Positions 63,422 through 64,000 of a stretch of DNA of 64,000 nucleotides are shown one piece after another. This DNA comes from Nothopassalora personata. Its lineage: Eukaryota > Ascomycota > Dothideomycetes > Mycosphaerellales > Mycosphaerellaceae. How positions within the stretch are numbered: position 1 is the first letter of the stretch; every line of letters starts with the position of its first letter. The notes beneath the pieces were generated by a model, which saw nothing but the letters and a program-made list of their open reading frames with translations, did no database searches and was not told where the DNA came from. The translations under genes and the position numbers were made by a program. The stretch covers positions 1,978,573-2,042,572 of the forward strand of contig CM066297.1 of assembly GCA_033816765.1 (NCBI GenBank), written 5' to 3'.

Positions 63422-64000
63422 ATGGCGACTTATCAAGATGAGTGGGCGAACATGTCCGGCTCGGAACCACCATATGTCAGCTTGGCGGCTGGCTACAATA
63501 TTCGTCTTGTGCAGTTGCTGCCTGGCAACGATGAAGATGTGTGCATACGGCTCTGGATTCACGGACTTGGCCATGCTCCTCCGTATGAAGCCATATCCTA
63601 CGTATGGGGAAATCCCGATGACACAGTTCTCATCAAATGCAACGGCAAGCAACTTCCAATCACAAGGAACCTTGACGCTGCTCTACGTCGCATGAGAAAT
63701 CAAGACAGGTCCCGGATGCTTTGGGCCGATGCGATTTGTATTGACCAAGATCCCAAACCCGAGAATAAGGAGAAGGCTCACCACGTCAGTTTTATGGACA
63801 AGGTCTACCGCCGCGCTGATAGAGTCTTGGTCCACATGCCAACAGGTGCCAATACAAGGACTCATGAGGTAAGTATGCTTATCACAGAGCACAATGACCG
63901 CATAGAAGGCCGGCGCTTGCAAGACATGCCTCCTATCGCCGACGATGATCCCATCCTACAAGATGAGCGCTGGTCGTCGATTCGGGATCTATTGAAGTCA
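63422..64000 (+). CDS. HET-domain (heterokaryon incompatibility) protein, 3' end outside window
   Basis: Start MATYQDEWANMSGSEPPYVS. The HET domain begins at about residue 58 with the family blocks YEAISYVWGNPDD, then NLDAALRRMR and LWADAICIDQ, then VYRRADRVLVHMP. The frame is open to the window end at 193 residues. A GTAAGT near 63869 could be a donor, but the frame stays open through it. HET proteins trigger cell death or growth arrest on fusion of incompatible hyphae; many are fast-evolving. Only the N-terminal part is visible, so any C-terminal domain is unknown. Confidence 0.88.
   Translation, partial: MATYQDEWANMSGSEPPYVSLAAGYNIRLVQLLPGNDEDVCIRLWIHGLGHAPPYEAISYVWGNPDDTVLIKCNGKQLPITRNLDAALRRMRNQDRSRMLWADAICIDQDPKPENKEKAHHVSFMDKVYRRADRVLVHMPTGANTRTHEVSMLITEHNDRIEGRRLQDMPPIADDDPILQDERWSSIRDLLKS

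Overview
The window comes from a filamentous ascomycete. Short introns of about 45 to 105 bp with GT..AG ends, a HET-domain gene, a C2H2 regulator and class II retrotransposons with RIP-type decay (C to T in CpA context on both strands, CpG mostly spared) all point there. A Dothideomycete, perhaps Mycosphaerellales, is my inference. No rRNA gene, tRNA gene or CRISPR array is supportable.

Layout. Bases 1-605 hold the start-proximal part of an unrecognised minus-strand gene. Bases 694-27086 are one nested transposon island bounded by inverted repeats of 30 or more bp. The outermost layer is a DNA transposon with a retroviral-integrase-like (rve/DDE) transposase on the minus strand and a plus-strand ORF with a Zn2Cys6-like cysteine array. 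A Copia LTR retrotransposon (1605-15898, target duplication TAAGG) sits in that plus-strand ORF. A Ty3/Gypsy chromovirus (2586-9278, GTTGT) and a solo LTR (2003-2411, TCCTA) sit in the Copia element. A second chromovirus (18181-25498, AAGTA) sits in the transposase gene, and a second solo LTR (24418-24804, CTAAC) sits in that chromovirus. All layers are RIP-mutated except the two solo LTRs.

From 27.5 kb onward the sequence is ordinary gene-rich euchromatin. It holds a two-RRM protein, an LRR protein, proteasome beta7 (Pre4), an HCNGP/SAP30BP-like gene with an in-frame TAG, a broken F-box/2EXR-like gene, a coiled-coil/RRM-like protein, a Ser/Thr-rich membrane protein, the ribosome-collision ubiquitin ligase Hel2/ZNF598, and a frameshifted F-box gene. 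These are followed by a COMT-type O-methyltransferase, a decayed short-chain dehydrogenase, a three-finger C2H2 transcription factor and a convergent pair of related secreted-type proteins, one carrying a Zn2Cys6 motif. The rest is small hypotheticals, a decayed SMI1/KNR4 (SUKH) gene, an ER cyclophilin with two possible 3' ends, mitochondrial uS13 and a partial HET gene.

Functionally the intact set is mostly housekeeping (protein turnover, ribosome quality control, mitochondrial translation, ER folding, RNA binding). The accessory set (F-box, SUKH, SDR, HET, secreted pair) is enriched in decayed or lineage-restricted genes. The strongest leads for something undescribed are the secreted-family protein with an internal Zn2Cys6 module (54403-56049), the integrase-type DNA transposon with a zinc-cluster ORF, and the cyclophilin gene whose last intron separates a soluble from a membrane-anchored C-terminus.
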